Part shown: positions 42,003 to 50,473 of the stretch, one piece after another
How positions within the stretch are numbered: the first letter of the stretch is position 1
Layout: every line of letters begins with the position of its first letter
NCBI RefSeq assembly: GCF_052180275.1
Contig: NZ_CP197465.1
Coordinates: 2,170,001 to 2,234,000, forward strand
DNA from: Kumtagia sp052180275
GTDB lineage: Bacteria; Pseudomonadota; Alphaproteobacteria; Rhizobiales; Rhizobiaceae
DNA length: 64,000 nucleotides
Reading direction: 5' to 3'
Notes under the pieces: generated by a model
Seen by the model: only the letters and a program-made list of their open reading frames with translations
Told to the model about the DNA's origin: nothing
Database searches by the model: none
Program-made: the position numbers and the translations under genes

Positions 42003-42012
42003 GGGTTTCGAG

Positions 42013-42861
42013 ATGAGCCAGAGCGACGCCATCCCGGAATTCCAGAAATCCAAGTCAGGCGAGGGCGGCGACGTCAGCCTCACCAATCTGTCCGCCTTCT
42101 CCAGCGGTCCGGGCATCAGGTCCGCCACCGACATTCTGGCGATCGTCGCCGTCGCTCTCGTCATCGTCGGCGGCGCCGAGTTCGCACTGCGCTGGTTCGA
42201 GGTGCCGCAATACATCATGCCGGCGCCGAGCCTGATCGTCTGGGCGCTGTTCGACGAATTCCCACTGATCGCGCCGCATCTTGGCTACACGCTGGTCGAA
42301 CTGGTCTCGGGTTTCGCCATCGGTTCGATTATCGGGCTGATCCTGGCGGCTGTGATCACCCAGTTCCCCTTCGCCGAAAAGATTGTCGCGCCCTACATCC
42401 TCTTGCTCGTCACCACGCCGATGCTGGCGCTGGTGCCGCTGCTCATCCTGCGCTTCGGCTTCGGTTACACACCGCGCATCATCGCCGTGGCGCTGGCCGC
42501 CGGGCCGATGGTGATGATCAACGCCGCGACAGGTTTTCGCCGCGTCGACAGCGCCAAGATCGCGCTCGCCCGCTCCTACGGCGCCTCGACGCTGCAGATT
42601 TTCTGGAAGATCCGCGCGCCGATGGCCTTGCCGATGATCCTGGTCGGGCTGATGATCGGCGCGATCTTCGGCCTGCTGACCGCGGTCGGCGCGGAAATGG
42701 TGGGCGGCGGCTTCGGCCTCGGCAACCGGCTCACCAGTTATTCGTCGATGATCCAGATGCCGCAGTTCTTCGCCGTGGTGCTGCTGCTCTCGATCCTCGG
42801 CATCCTGATCTACATCCTGTTCTTTTTCATCGGCAAGAAGTGGGCGAGCTGGGAGGCGTAA
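42013..42861 (+). CDS. ABC transporter permease (NitT/TauT type)
   Basis: Inner-membrane permease of 282 residues with about six helices (for example ILAIVAVALVIVGGAEFALR and FAVVLLLSILGILIYILFFF). The cytoplasmic coupling loop contains RVDSAKIALARSYGASTLQI, the EAA-type motif of this family. It lies 10 bp after the ATPase gene. Confidence 0.92.
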   Translation: MSQSDAIPEFQKSKSGEGGDVSLTNLSAFSSGPGIRSATDILAIVAVALVIVGGAEFALRWFEVPQYIMPAPSLIVWALFDEFPLIAPHLGYTLVELVSGFAIGSIIGLILAAVITQFPFAEKIVAPYILLLVTTPMLALVPLLILRFGFGYTPRIIAVALAAGPMVMINAATGFRRVDSAKIALARSYGASTLQIFWKIRAPMALPMILVGLMIGAIFGLLTAVGAEMVGGGFGLGNRLTSYSSMIQMPQFFAVVLLLSILGILIYILFFFIGKKWASWEA

Positions 42862-42935
42862 AAGAGCGGAAGCCACGCGCCGGCCAGCAGCCCGAACGAC
42901 AAGACTGCAAGCGTCAACGACAATGGGAGACTGAC

Positions 42936-44087
42936 ATGACGATCTTCAATGCCGGCGGAATGACCCGCCGAACTTTCCTCCAGGTGACCGGCGCCGGCGT
43001 GGTCACCGCCACTGCGTTCGGCGGCTCGGCGCTGCGGGCCAATGCCGCAGGCTACGAGAAATTCACGTGGATCTCGCCGCGCGGCACGCTGGAAGTGCTC
43101 GACGACTATCCCTATTGGGTCGCCAAGAAGGCCGGCTATTTCGGCGACCTGAATACCGACATGCAGCCCGGCCCGTCGGACGGCACTGCGACGGTGAAGT
43201 TCGTCGATGTCGGCCAGGCCGATATGGGCTTTCCGTCGCCCGGTATCTTCTCCTTCGCGCTTCAGAACGGCATGAAGCTCAAGTCCGTGTTCCACATGGG
43301 CGCGCGCGACACTTTTTCCATCGCCTTCCGCAAGGGCGAGGGCATGGCCGACCTGAAGGGCCTTGAGGGCAAGACGGTGCTGCTCGGTTCCGCCGCCTGG
43401 CAGGCGATCACCGACCCGATGCTCGCCGCGCAGGGCGTGGACGTCACCAAGATAAAATATGTCGAGGCCGGCTGGCCCACATGGGGTACGGCAATGGCGA
43501 GCGGCCAGGGCGACGCGGCGCTCTCCTGGGAAGGCCTGCGCGCGGAGTGGATCGCGACGGGCCTCAAGTTCGACTACTGGCTGGGCGTGCAGAAATCGAA
43601 GCTGCCGGCCAACACCTTCGTCGTGCGCGCCGCCGACCTCGAAGACCCGGACAAGAAGGCGTTTCTGGAACAATACCTGCGCGGCTGGGCGATGGGCCTC
43701 GAATTCGCCCATCAGAATCCGCGTGCAGCCGTCGAGGCCGTGTTCGAGCAGTTCCCGGCCTTCGCCAAGAACACCGGGCCGGAACTCGGCACCACCTCGC
43801 TGCTGCAGCAGGACAACGTCTTCCGCGGCGACATGGACAAGCGCGAGGGCTGGGGTTCCCACGACATGTCGAGCTGGCAGCAGTTCTTCGACCTGACGCT
43901 GAAGCTCGGCCAGATCAAGGAAGCGGTGAAGGCCGAGGACGTCTGCACCAACGACCTGATCAAACCCGCCAACGATTTCGACCACGCCAAGGTCAAGGCC
44001 GACGCGGACGCCTACAAGCTCACGGATGCGTTCGCGGCGATCGACGTCGAGAACGTGCGGGCGCATATGTTCGACGACGCGGTGTGA
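42936..44087 (+). CDS. ABC transporter substrate-binding protein (NMT1/SsuA type), Tat-exported
   Basis: Periplasmic binding protein of 383 residues from ATG 42936 (GGGAGA upstream). The N-terminus has a twin-arginine signal (TRRTFLQVTGAG, with a hydrophobic stretch to ALRANA), so it is probably folded before export. The mature part YPYWVAKKAGYFGDLNTDMQ, FVDVGQADMGFPSPGIFSFA and GKTVLLGSAAWQAITDPMLA fits the NitT/TauT binding-protein fold. Ligands of this group range from sulfonates to pyrimidines and aromatic acids, so the ligand cannot be named. Third gene of the operon. Confidence 0.9.
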   Translation: MTIFNAGGMTRRTFLQVTGAGVVTATAFGGSALRANAAGYEKFTWISPRGTLEVLDDYPYWVAKKAGYFGDLNTDMQPGPSDGTATVKFVDVGQADMGFPSPGIFSFALQNGMKLKSVFHMGARDTFSIAFRKGEGMADLKGLEGKTVLLGSAAWQAITDPMLAAQGVDVTKIKYVEAGWPTWGTAMASGQGDAALSWEGLRAEWIATGLKFDYWLGVQKSKLPANTFVVRAADLEDPDKKAFLEQYLRGWAMGLEFAHQNPRAAVEAVFEQFPAFAKNTGPELGTTSLLQQDNVFRGDMDKREGWGSHDMSSWQQFFDLTLKLGQIKEAVKAEDVCTNDLIKPANDFDHAKVKADADAYKLTDAFAAIDVENVRAHMFDDAV

Positions 44088-44129
44088 TGAAGATCGCAAG
44101 GTTTCGCGATTTCTGAGGCGGACGGTCAC

Positions 44130-44319
44130 GCTGGAACACCTCTCATCCGCCTCGCTGCGCTCGGCACCTTCTCCCACAAGGGGAGAAGGTGGCGGGGCTC
44201 CAGCGCCTCGGCTAATTGCCAAGTTCGGTGATTAGCCGTGCGGCTCTTGCCAAGCTCCACCTTCTCCCCTTGTGGGAGAAGGTGCTGAGCGAAGCGAGGC
44301 GGATGAGGGGTGTTCCAGC
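44130..44319. repeat. RIME-like palindromic repeat
   Basis: Arms GCTGGAACACCTCTCATCC and GGATGAGGGGTGTTCCAGC, with inner cores TTCTCCCACAAGGGGAGAAG and CTTCTCCCCTTGTGGGAGAAG. It is homologous to the element at 39675-39877 and lies between the binding-protein and Gfo/Idh genes. Confidence 0.8.
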
Positions 44320-44357
44320 CAGCGCTACCGCTGTCATGTAGTCATTCGGGAGGTTCC

Positions 44358-45443
44358 ATGCCGGACAAAATCAAAATCCTCGTCGTCGGCCTCGGCAACA
44401 TGGGCGCGTCCCATGCCAGCGCCTATCATCGCAATCCGGGGTTCGAGATCGTCGGGCTGATGAGCCGCTCGATCAAGGGCAAGAAAATCCCCGACGAGCT
44501 GAAAAACTACCCGCTCTATGAGGACTACGACCAGGCGCTGAAGGAAGCAAAACCCGACGCGGTGTCGATCAATTCCTGGCCGAACACCCATGCCGAATAC
44601 GCGCTGAAGGCGTTCGACGCCGGCTGCCATGTCTTCATGGAGAAGCCGATCGCCACCAATATCGAGGACGCCGAAAAGGTGGTTGCCGCTGCTCGCGCCG
44701 CCAATAAGAAGCTGGTGCTGGGTTACATCCTGCGCGTGCATCCGTCCTGGATCAAGTTCATCGAGATGGGCAAGACGTTGGGAAAACCGTTGGTGATGCG
44801 GCTCAACCTCAACCAGCAGTCTTCCGGCCCGGCCTGGCACTGGCACAAGAACCTGATCGACTCGCTGATCCCGATTGTCGACTGCGGCGTGCATTACGTC
44901 GACGTCATGTGCCAGCTTACCGGCGCCAAGCCGGTGCGCGTCCACGGCATCGGCGCGAAACTCTGGGCGGAGGCCGACAAGGACAATTACGGCCATTTGC
45001 ACGTCACCTTCGATGATGGCTCGGTCGGCTGGTACGAGGCCGGCTGGGGGCCGATGATGAGCGAGGTCGCGTTCTTCGTGAAGGATGTGGTCGGCCCGAA
45101 CGGCGCTGTGTCGATCGTCGCCAACCAGGGCGGCAGCGTCACGGATGCCGAAAAACTTTCCGATTCCGCCGATATCGACAAGCACACCAAGACCGACGCG
45201 ATCAAAATCCATCACTCTGCCGTCGACAAGGACAAGAACTGGTCGAAGCCGGACGAGGTTTTTTCGATGACCGACGAGCCCGGCCACCAGGAACTCTGCG
45301 ACCGCGAGCAGGCGTTTTTCCTCAAGGCGATCCAGGAGGATCTCGACCTGTCGGAATCCATGGACGCCGCGGTCAACTCGCTGCGCATCGTTCTGGCGGC
45401 CGAACAGAGCATCGCGGAGAAGAAGGCGATCGAACTGGCGTGA
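44358..45443 (+). CDS. Gfo/Idh/MocA-family oxidoreductase
   Basis: NAD(P)-dependent dehydrogenase of 361 residues from ATG 44358 (GGGAGG upstream). N-terminal Rossmann motif ILVVGLGNMGASHASAYHRN (about 7-26) and the family hallmark HVFMEKPIA (catalytic-site Lys-Pro). The C-terminal beta-sheet domain has GPAWHWHKNLIDSLIPIVDC and GVHYVDVMCQLTGAKPVRVH. It follows the ABC operon and could share its control, although a RIME-like repeat lies between. Substrates of this family are mostly sugars, inositols and amino-sugar derivatives. Confidence 0.9.
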   Translation: MPDKIKILVVGLGNMGASHASAYHRNPGFEIVGLMSRSIKGKKIPDELKNYPLYEDYDQALKEAKPDAVSINSWPNTHAEYALKAFDAGCHVFMEKPIATNIEDAEKVVAAARAANKKLVLGYILRVHPSWIKFIEMGKTLGKPLVMRLNLNQQSSGPAWHWHKNLIDSLIPIVDCGVHYVDVMCQLTGAKPVRVHGIGAKLWAEADKDNYGHLHVTFDDGSVGWYEAGWGPMMSEVAFFVKDVVGPNGAVSIVANQGGSVTDAEKLSDSADIDKHTKTDAIKIHHSAVDKDKNWSKPDEVFSMTDEPGHQELCDREQAFFLKAIQEDLDLSESMDAAVNSLRIVLAAEQSIAEKKAIELA

Positions 45444-45516
45444 ACTGACGGCGGCGCCGCCAACCGGCTTTGCACGGCGGACCGGCTGTCGTGGCGCTCA
45501 CCGCGATTGACCGGTC

Positions 45517-45690
45517 GCGCCGCCCCTCACTGTCCTGCCGGACATCTCTCCCCGCAAGAACGGGGCGAGATGGCCAAGCTTTACCGCTTTCGCCAATCTC
45601 CAACGTCGGCGATTGGCGAAAACATCGGCGGCAGCCGTTCTCACCCCGCTTGCGGGGAGAGATGTCCGGCAGGACAGTGAGGGGCGGCGC
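45517..45690. repeat. Palindromic intergenic repeat
   Basis: Arms GCGCCGCCCCTCACTGTCCT and its complement at the right end (45671-45690), continuing with GCCGGACATCTCTCCCCGC and its complement. The centre holds TTCGCCAATC and GATTGGCGAA. A further variant of the rhizobial repeat family, occupying the gap 45444-45750. Confidence 0.75.
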
Positions 45691-45750
45691 GGACGGTTGA
45701 AATCTGTCGCCGGACGGCTCTGCCGCCCGCTCTTGATTGCCGGAGTACCT

Positions 45751-46794
45751 ATGATGCTGGCTGACCAACTCCGCCGCCTGTTCGAAATCGGCCAGCATCC
45801 GCTCCGCCTCACCCGCAGCGCTACGCGGCAAGATGACGGCTTCACCATCGAAACCCTCTCCTTCGTCACCGCGGATGGCGAGAGCGTGCGCGGTCTCCTC
45901 ACGCGACCGGCGGCAGTTACGCTACCCCCTAACCCCTCCCCACAAGGGGGAGGGGGACTTTGCGGGGGCTACGCCAGCCGGAACCGTCGACAATTGGCGC
46001 CAGGCGGAGATGCCAGCCGGTTCCCCTCCCCCTTGTGGGGAAGGGTCAGGGGTGAGGGTAGCGCCGAAGAACGACCGGCCGCTGCCGGCCATTCTCTATA
46101 TCCACGCCCATGGCGACCGCTACGACATCGGCGCTTCGGAACTAGTGGGGGGCAGGTCGGCGCTGCAATCGCCGCTGGGGCCTGTGCTGGCGCGCGCCGG
46201 CTATGCGACGCTGGCCATCGACCTGCCGTGTTTCGGCGACCGCTCGGCGAACAAGGAGCAGGCGATGGCGAAGGCGCTGCTCTGGCGGGGCGCTCGCTTG
46301 CTGGAAAAATGTTCGGCGAGCTTTTCTCGGCGCTGGATTATCTCGCGGCGCGCCCGGATGTCGATCCCGCCCGCATCGGCGTTTTCGGCATCTCGATGGG
46401 CGCCACCTTCGGCTACTGGCTGGCGGCGGTGGAGCCGCAGCTTGCCTGCGTCATGCATCTCTGCTGCTTCGCCGATTTCGGCGAACTGACCTTGACCGGC
46501 GCGCATGATTTGCACGGCATCTATCTGACGATCCCGGGCCTGCTCGATGTCGCCGGCAATGGCGAGATCGCCGGGCTGATCGCGCCGCGCCCGCAACTCG
46601 TATGCATCGGCGACCGCGACCCGCTGACCCCGCCGCATGCCTTCGAACCGGCCTTTTCGCAACTCGCCGCAGCCTATCGGAAGGCCGGCGCCGCCGAACA
46701 CCTCGTGCTCCACCGCGAGGTCGAAACCGGCCACCAGGAGAGCCCCGCGATGCGGCGGAGCGTGATGACGTTCGCAACCGCGCATCTGCAATAG
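45751..46794 (+). pseudogene. Alpha/beta hydrolase disrupted by a RIME-like insertion and a frameshift
   Basis: The N-terminal 55 residues (MMLADQLRRLFEIGQHPLRL, FTIETLSFVTADGESVRGLL) and the last ~160 residues (MFGELFSALDYLAARPDVDP, nucleophile GISMGA, CIGDRDPLTPP, final His in ETGHQES) are in one frame and fit an esterase-type hydrolase. A 142-bp palindromic element (45921-46062) sits between them. The true continuation, LPAILYIHAHGDRYDIGASE with AGYATLAIDLPCFGDRSANK, is in the next frame from about 46063 to 46305. Adding one A to the A5 run at 46305-46309 would restore LLEKMFGELF. The insertion (+1) and the deletion (-1) cancel, so the frame is open for 347 codons, but the oxyanion-hole segment is lost. 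Confidence 0.75.
45921..46062. repeat. RIME-like element inserted inside a gene
   Basis: Inverted arms: GCTACCCCCTAACCCCTCCC with core CCCCACAAGGGGGAGGGG on the left, and TCCCCTCCCCCTTGTGGGG with GGGTGAGGGTAGC on the right. The core CCCACAAGGGG is shared with the repeats at 39675 and 44130. It is 142 bp long and lies within the alpha/beta hydrolase reading frame. Confidence 0.75.
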
Positions 46795-47004
46795 CACCAC
46801 CGCCACCCGCCGTGCCTCTGGTACGCTCACAATGGCCGCGAGATGAGCCGCCGCGTCCGGCGGCGCTTCTTCGTCCGTTGTCCCGCTCCAGGCACCTTCC
46901 GGCCATACGGTGTGGGGCCGATCGCTCCGTCTCCGGTTGCGCGGCGCGCGGCGCGCCGCTATAGCCCGGACTTCGCCGTTTTCCATCGTCCGCCGAGGCA
47001 ACAA

Positions 47005-47292
47005 ATGTCCGTCGATATCGCCACCGTGAAGCGCGTCGCGCGCCTTGCCCGCATCGCCGTCGACGATGCGGACGCCGAGCGCATGACCGGCGAGCTCAAT
47101 GCCATCCTCGGCTTCGTCGAGCAGCTGAACGAGGTCGACGTGACCGGCGTCGAGCCGATGACCTCGGTGACGCCGATGGCCATGAAGAAGCGGCAGGACG
47201 CGGTGACCGACGGCGGCAAGGCTGCCGACATCGTCGCCAACGCGCCCGCGACGGCCGAGAATTTCTTCCTCGTGCCCAAGGTCGTGGAGTAA
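47005..47292 (+). CDS. gatC: Glutamyl/aspartyl-tRNA amidotransferase subunit C
   Basis: Small subunit of GatCAB, which converts Glu-tRNA(Gln) or Asp-tRNA(Asn) to the amidated forms. The 95-residue start MSVDIATVKRVARLARIAVD at ATG 47005, GAGGC nearby, gives the family length. LNAILGFVEQLNEVDVTGVE and the end APATAENFFLVPKVVE are typical. gatA follows after one small gene; gatB is not in the window. Confidence 0.95.
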   Translation: MSVDIATVKRVARLARIAVDDADAERMTGELNAILGFVEQLNEVDVTGVEPMTSVTPMAMKKRQDAVTDGGKAADIVANAPATAENFFLVPKVVE

Positions 47293-47297
47293 GCGCC

Positions 47298-47762
47298 GTG
47301 GCGGTCGATATCGCCGTCGAGACACCCCTGCAGGATGATGTCCGAGCCCTCGTGGCCGAGCTGAACGCCTATCTCATCCCGCTGACGCCGCGCGAATTCC
47401 AGTTCCAGCTCACCGTCGAGCAGATGGCCGAGCCGACGGTGACCCTGTTCGTGGCGCGCGACGGCGGGCAGGCTGTCGGCATGGGCGCGCTGAAGGACCA
47501 CGGCAACGGTGTCGGTGAGGTCAAGCGCATGTACACGCTGCCCGCCGTTCGCGGCCAGCGCGTCGGCGCTGCGCTGCTCGGCCAGGTCGAAACCCTGGCG
47601 CGTGAAAAGGGCATTTCCCGCCTGGTACTGGAAACCGGCGAGGCGCCGGGCTTCGAGCCGGCCTATCGCGTCTATGAGCGCGGCGGCTTTACCACCTGCG
47701 GCGCGGTGCTCGACTATCCCGATTCCGGCCATTCCCGATTCTACGAAAAGAAGCTGTCCTAA
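47298..47762 (+). CDS. GNAT-family N-acetyltransferase
   Basis: Acetyl-CoA-dependent N-acetyltransferase of 154 residues, start GTG at 47298. The acetyl-CoA-binding motif is VKRMYTLPAVRGQRVGAALL (about 77-96), followed by LVLETGEAPGFEPAYRVYER and FTTCGAVLDYPDSGHSRFYE, an arrangement seen in small-molecule or amino-acid GNATs. It lies between gatC and gatA with 5-bp and 0-bp spacing, so it is co-expressed; acceptor unknown. Confidence 0.88.
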   Translation: MAVDIAVETPLQDDVRALVAELNAYLIPLTPREFQFQLTVEQMAEPTVTLFVARDGGQAVGMGALKDHGNGVGEVKRMYTLPAVRGQRVGAALLGQVETLAREKGISRLVLETGEAPGFEPAYRVYERGGFTTCGAVLDYPDSGHSRFYEKKLS

Positions 47763-49331
47763 ATGACCGAGCTCACCGGACTGACCATTGCTGAGGCCCG
47801 CGCAAAACTGAAGGCGCGCGAGATCACCTCCACGGAACTGACCGACGCCTATCTCGCGGCGATCGACGCCGCCAATTCGACCTTCAACGCCTATGTCGCC
47901 GTTACCCACGACAAGGCGCGGGACATGGCAAAAGCCTCCGACGCGAAGCTGGCCAAGGGCGAGGCCGGCGCACTGGAAGGCATTCCGCTGGGGATCAAGG
48001 ACCTGTTCGCCACCGAGGGCGTGCATACCCAGGCGTGCAGCCACGTTCTCGACGGCTTCAAGCCGCGTTATGAATCGACCGTCACGTCCAACCTGTGGGC
48101 CGATGGCGCGGTGATGCTCGGAAAACTCAACATGGACGAGTTCGCCATGGGCTCGTCCAACGAGACGTCCTACTACGGCCCCGTCGTCAACCCGTGGCGG
48201 CGCCAGCGCACCGAGATGCTGGTCACGCCGTCGACCCATATGGGCGAGGGCGGTTTCGTCGCGGGCGGCGGCGGAACGCGGCAGGTCAAGGCGCTGGACA
48301 ACGTGCAACTCGTGCCAGGCGGATCGTCGGGCGGTTCGGCGACCGCCGTCTCCGGCTTCCTCTGCGCCGCGGCGACGGCCACCGACACCGGCGGCTCGAT
48401 CCGCCAGCCGGCGGCATTCACCGGCACGGTCGGCATCAAGCCGACCTATGGCCGCGTCTCGCGCTGGGGCGTCGTCGCCTTCGCCTCTTCGCTCGACCAG
48501 GCCGGCCCGATCGCCCGCGACGTGCGCGACGCCGCGATCATGCTGAAGTCGATGGCCTCGGTCGACGCCAAGGACACGACTTCCGTCGACATGCCCGTGC
48601 CGGACTACGAGGCCGCGCTCGGCAAGCCGATCAGAGGCATGAAAATCGGCATCCCGAAGGAATACCGCGTCGACGGCATGCCGGAAGAGATCGAGGCGCT
48701 GTGGCAGAAGGGCATCGCCTGGCTGAAGGACGCGGGTGCAAAGATCGTCGACATCTCGCTGCCGCACACCAAATACGCACTTCCGGCCTATTACATAGTC
48801 GCGCCGGCCGAAGCCTCGTCCAACCTCGCGCGCTACGACGGCGTGCGCTACGGCCTGCGCGTGCCTGGAAAAGACATCATCGACATGTACGAAAAGACTC
48901 GCGCCGCCGGTTTCGGCCGCGAGGTCAAGCGCCGCATCATGATCGGCACCTACGTGCTCTCCGCAGGTTATTACGACGCCTATTACCTGCAGGCCCAAAA
49001 GGTTCGCACGCTGATCAAGCGCGATTTCGAGACGGTGTTCGACGCCGGCGTCGACGTCATCCTGACGCCGGCCACGCCGTCGGCGGCCTTCGGCATCGCC
49101 GACGAGGACATGGCGAACGACCCGGTGAAGATGTACCTGAACGACATTTTCACCGTCACCGTGAACATGGCCGGCCTTCCAGGCATCGCGGTGCCCGCCG
49201 GCCTCGACGCCAAGGGCCTGCCGCTGGGCCTGCAGCTCATCGGAAGACCGTTCGACGAGGAGACCTTATTCCAGACGGCGCATGTCATCGAGCAGGCCGC
49301 CGGGCGGTTCAAGCCGGAGAAGTGGTGGTAA
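47763..49331 (+). CDS. gatA: Glutamyl/aspartyl-tRNA amidotransferase subunit A
   Basis: Amidase subunit of GatCAB, releasing ammonia from glutamine. The 522-residue protein has catalytic Lys in GIPLGIKDLFATEG, the Ser in LVPGGSSGGSATA and the nucleophile region TATDTGGSIRQPAAFTGTVG. Between NPWRR and LVPGGSSGG there are about 30 extra residues (RTEMLVTPSTHMGEGGFV onward) where most GatA proteins have a short NxxL link. This explains its length above the usual ~490. The start directly follows the GNAT stop. Confidence 0.94.
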   Translation: MTELTGLTIAEARAKLKAREITSTELTDAYLAAIDAANSTFNAYVAVTHDKARDMAKASDAKLAKGEAGALEGIPLGIKDLFATEGVHTQACSHVLDGFKPRYESTVTSNLWADGAVMLGKLNMDEFAMGSSNETSYYGPVVNPWRRQRTEMLVTPSTHMGEGGFVAGGGGTRQVKALDNVQLVPGGSSGGSATAVSGFLCAAATATDTGGSIRQPAAFTGTVGIKPTYGRVSRWGVVAFASSLDQAGPIARDVRDAAIMLKSMASVDAKDTTSVDMPVPDYEAALGKPIRGMKIGIPKEYRVDGMPEEIEALWQKGIAWLKDAGAKIVDISLPHTKYALPAYYIVAPAEASSNLARYDGVRYGLRVPGKDIIDMYEKTRAAGFGREVKRRIMIGTYVLSAGYYDAYYLQAQKVRTLIKRDFETVFDAGVDVILTPATPSAAFGIADEDMANDPVKMYLNDIFTVTVNMAGLPGIAVPAGLDAKGLPLGLQLIGRPFDEETLFQTAHVIEQAAGRFKPEKWW

Positions 49332-49615
49332 TGACAGTCTCGCGAGTGATCGTCAGAACCGTTCCTCGTGGACATACCGAGGTGCACGAGTACGAACTTA
49401 TACAATACGAGGACGGCACCTTTCCGATATACAAAAAGGTACCCGGAGCGAGACGTACCGACGATTTGATCGATCCGCGACCTTCTTCGATCGACCAAGC
49501 GGCTCTGTTGATTGTTGACGGCCATCCGGCGCGATTTACTGTTGATGGCCCTTCATATCGAGGTACTTCAGTTTTTCGAATAGGCTCGCAGAAGATTCTG
49601 GTCGAACATAGCTGA
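49331..49615 (+). CDS. Small protein of unknown function
   Basis: 94 residues, MTVSRVIVRTVPRGHTEVHE onward, ending FRIGSQKILVEHS. It begins inside the gatA stop (TAATG) and stops 5 bp before the ydcF-like gene, so it is probably part of the same transcript. The sequence is lower in GC and uses rarer codons than its neighbours (GAACTTATACAATACGAGG), hinting at recent acquisition. It is predicted soluble and beta-rich. No family recognised. Confidence 0.55.
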   Translation: MTVSRVIVRTVPRGHTEVHEYELIQYEDGTFPIYKKVPGARRTDDLIDPRPSSIDQAALLIVDGHPARFTVDGPSYRGTSVFRIGSQKILVEHS

Positions 49616-49620
49616 TAGCC

Positions 49621-50418
49621 GTGTTCTTTCTCCTCTCCAAAATCTTCTGGTTCTTCGTTCAGCCGCTGAATCTGGCGATCTTCCTGCTGGTTGCGGGCCT
49701 GCTCGCCGGCCTCTTCCGCCGCCGAGGGCTCATGGCGGCGGGGACAGGCACTGCTTTCCTTGTCCTTGCAGTGGCAACATGGACTTCCTTCGGCCAGGCG
49801 CTGCTCAACCCGCTTGAGGAACGCTTTGCCCGTCCAAACCCGGCGCCCCAAAAGGTCGACGGCATCGTAGTGCTCGGCGGCGGGCTGGAGGGGTCGATCA
49901 ACCTGGTGCGCGGCGGCTACGAGGTGAATGCCGGCGGCGACCGCTATATCGAGACGGCGGTGCTGGCGCGGCGCTATCCGCAGGCGCGAATCGTGGTCAG
50001 CGGCGGCACCGGCACGCTGTTCCTGGAAGGCGAGGGCGATGGCGCCACCGCGCCGCGCCTGCTGACGGCGCTGGGCGTCGACCCGGCGCGGCTTGTGCTG
50101 GAGAACCAGTCCCGCAACACTTATGAAAACGCCGTCTTCACCAAAAGGCTGGTGACGCCGAAACCCGGAGAGACCTGGCTGCTGGTCACCTCGGCCTTCC
50201 ATATGCCGCGCTCCATGGCGCTGTTCCGCAAGGCGGATTTTGCCGCGGTTCCCTGGCCGGTCGACTATCGTACTTCCGGCCGGGAAAGCCTGTTCTTCGC
50301 CGACAACGCCATCGATTCGCTGCAGGCGACGACGCTCGGCATCCGCGAATGGATCGGGCTTTTTGCATACTGGCTGTCGGGGCGCATCGACGAGCCGTTT
50401 CCAAAGAGTGGGCAGTAG
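49621..50418 (+). CDS. YdcF-family (DUF218) membrane protein
   Basis: 265 residues from GTG 49621. Two N-terminal membrane segments (VFFLLSKIFWFFVQPLNLAI and LMAAGTGTAFLVLAVATWTS) precede the DUF218 domain with VDGIVVLGGGLEGSINLVRG, ARIVVSGGTGTLF, ENQSRNTYENAVFTKRLV and LVTSAFHMPRSMALF. Homologues such as ElyC/SanA act in envelope biogenesis; a similar role is inferred. It converges on the DUF599 gene. Confidence 0.88.
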   Translation: MFFLLSKIFWFFVQPLNLAIFLLVAGLLAGLFRRRGLMAAGTGTAFLVLAVATWTSFGQALLNPLEERFARPNPAPQKVDGIVVLGGGLEGSINLVRGGYEVNAGGDRYIETAVLARRYPQARIVVSGGTGTLFLEGEGDGATAPRLLTALGVDPARLVLENQSRNTYENAVFTKRLVTPKPGETWLLVTSAFHMPRSMALFRKADFAAVPWPVDYRTSGRESLFFADNAIDSLQATTLGIREWIGLFAYWLSGRIDEPFPKSGQ

Positions 50419-50473
50419 CGAACAGGCAGTCGGCAGTAGGGATTTTACACCCGACTGCCTATTGCCCACTGCC
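50408..50473. repeat. Palindromic repeat at convergent gene ends
   Basis: Inverted arms GTGGGCAGTAGCGAACAGGC...GTCGG and CCGAC...TGCCTATTGCCCACTGCC span the stops of the ydcF-like (50418) and DUF599 (50459) genes. The element may act as a bidirectional terminator. A relative with the same GGCAGTAGGCAG words lies between groES and groEL. Confidence 0.6.

Noticed and set aside
31187..45443. Island 31-45 kb as a genomic island or prophage
   Set aside because: No integrase, direct repeats or clear shift in base composition at its borders; it looks like ordinary accessory metabolism.
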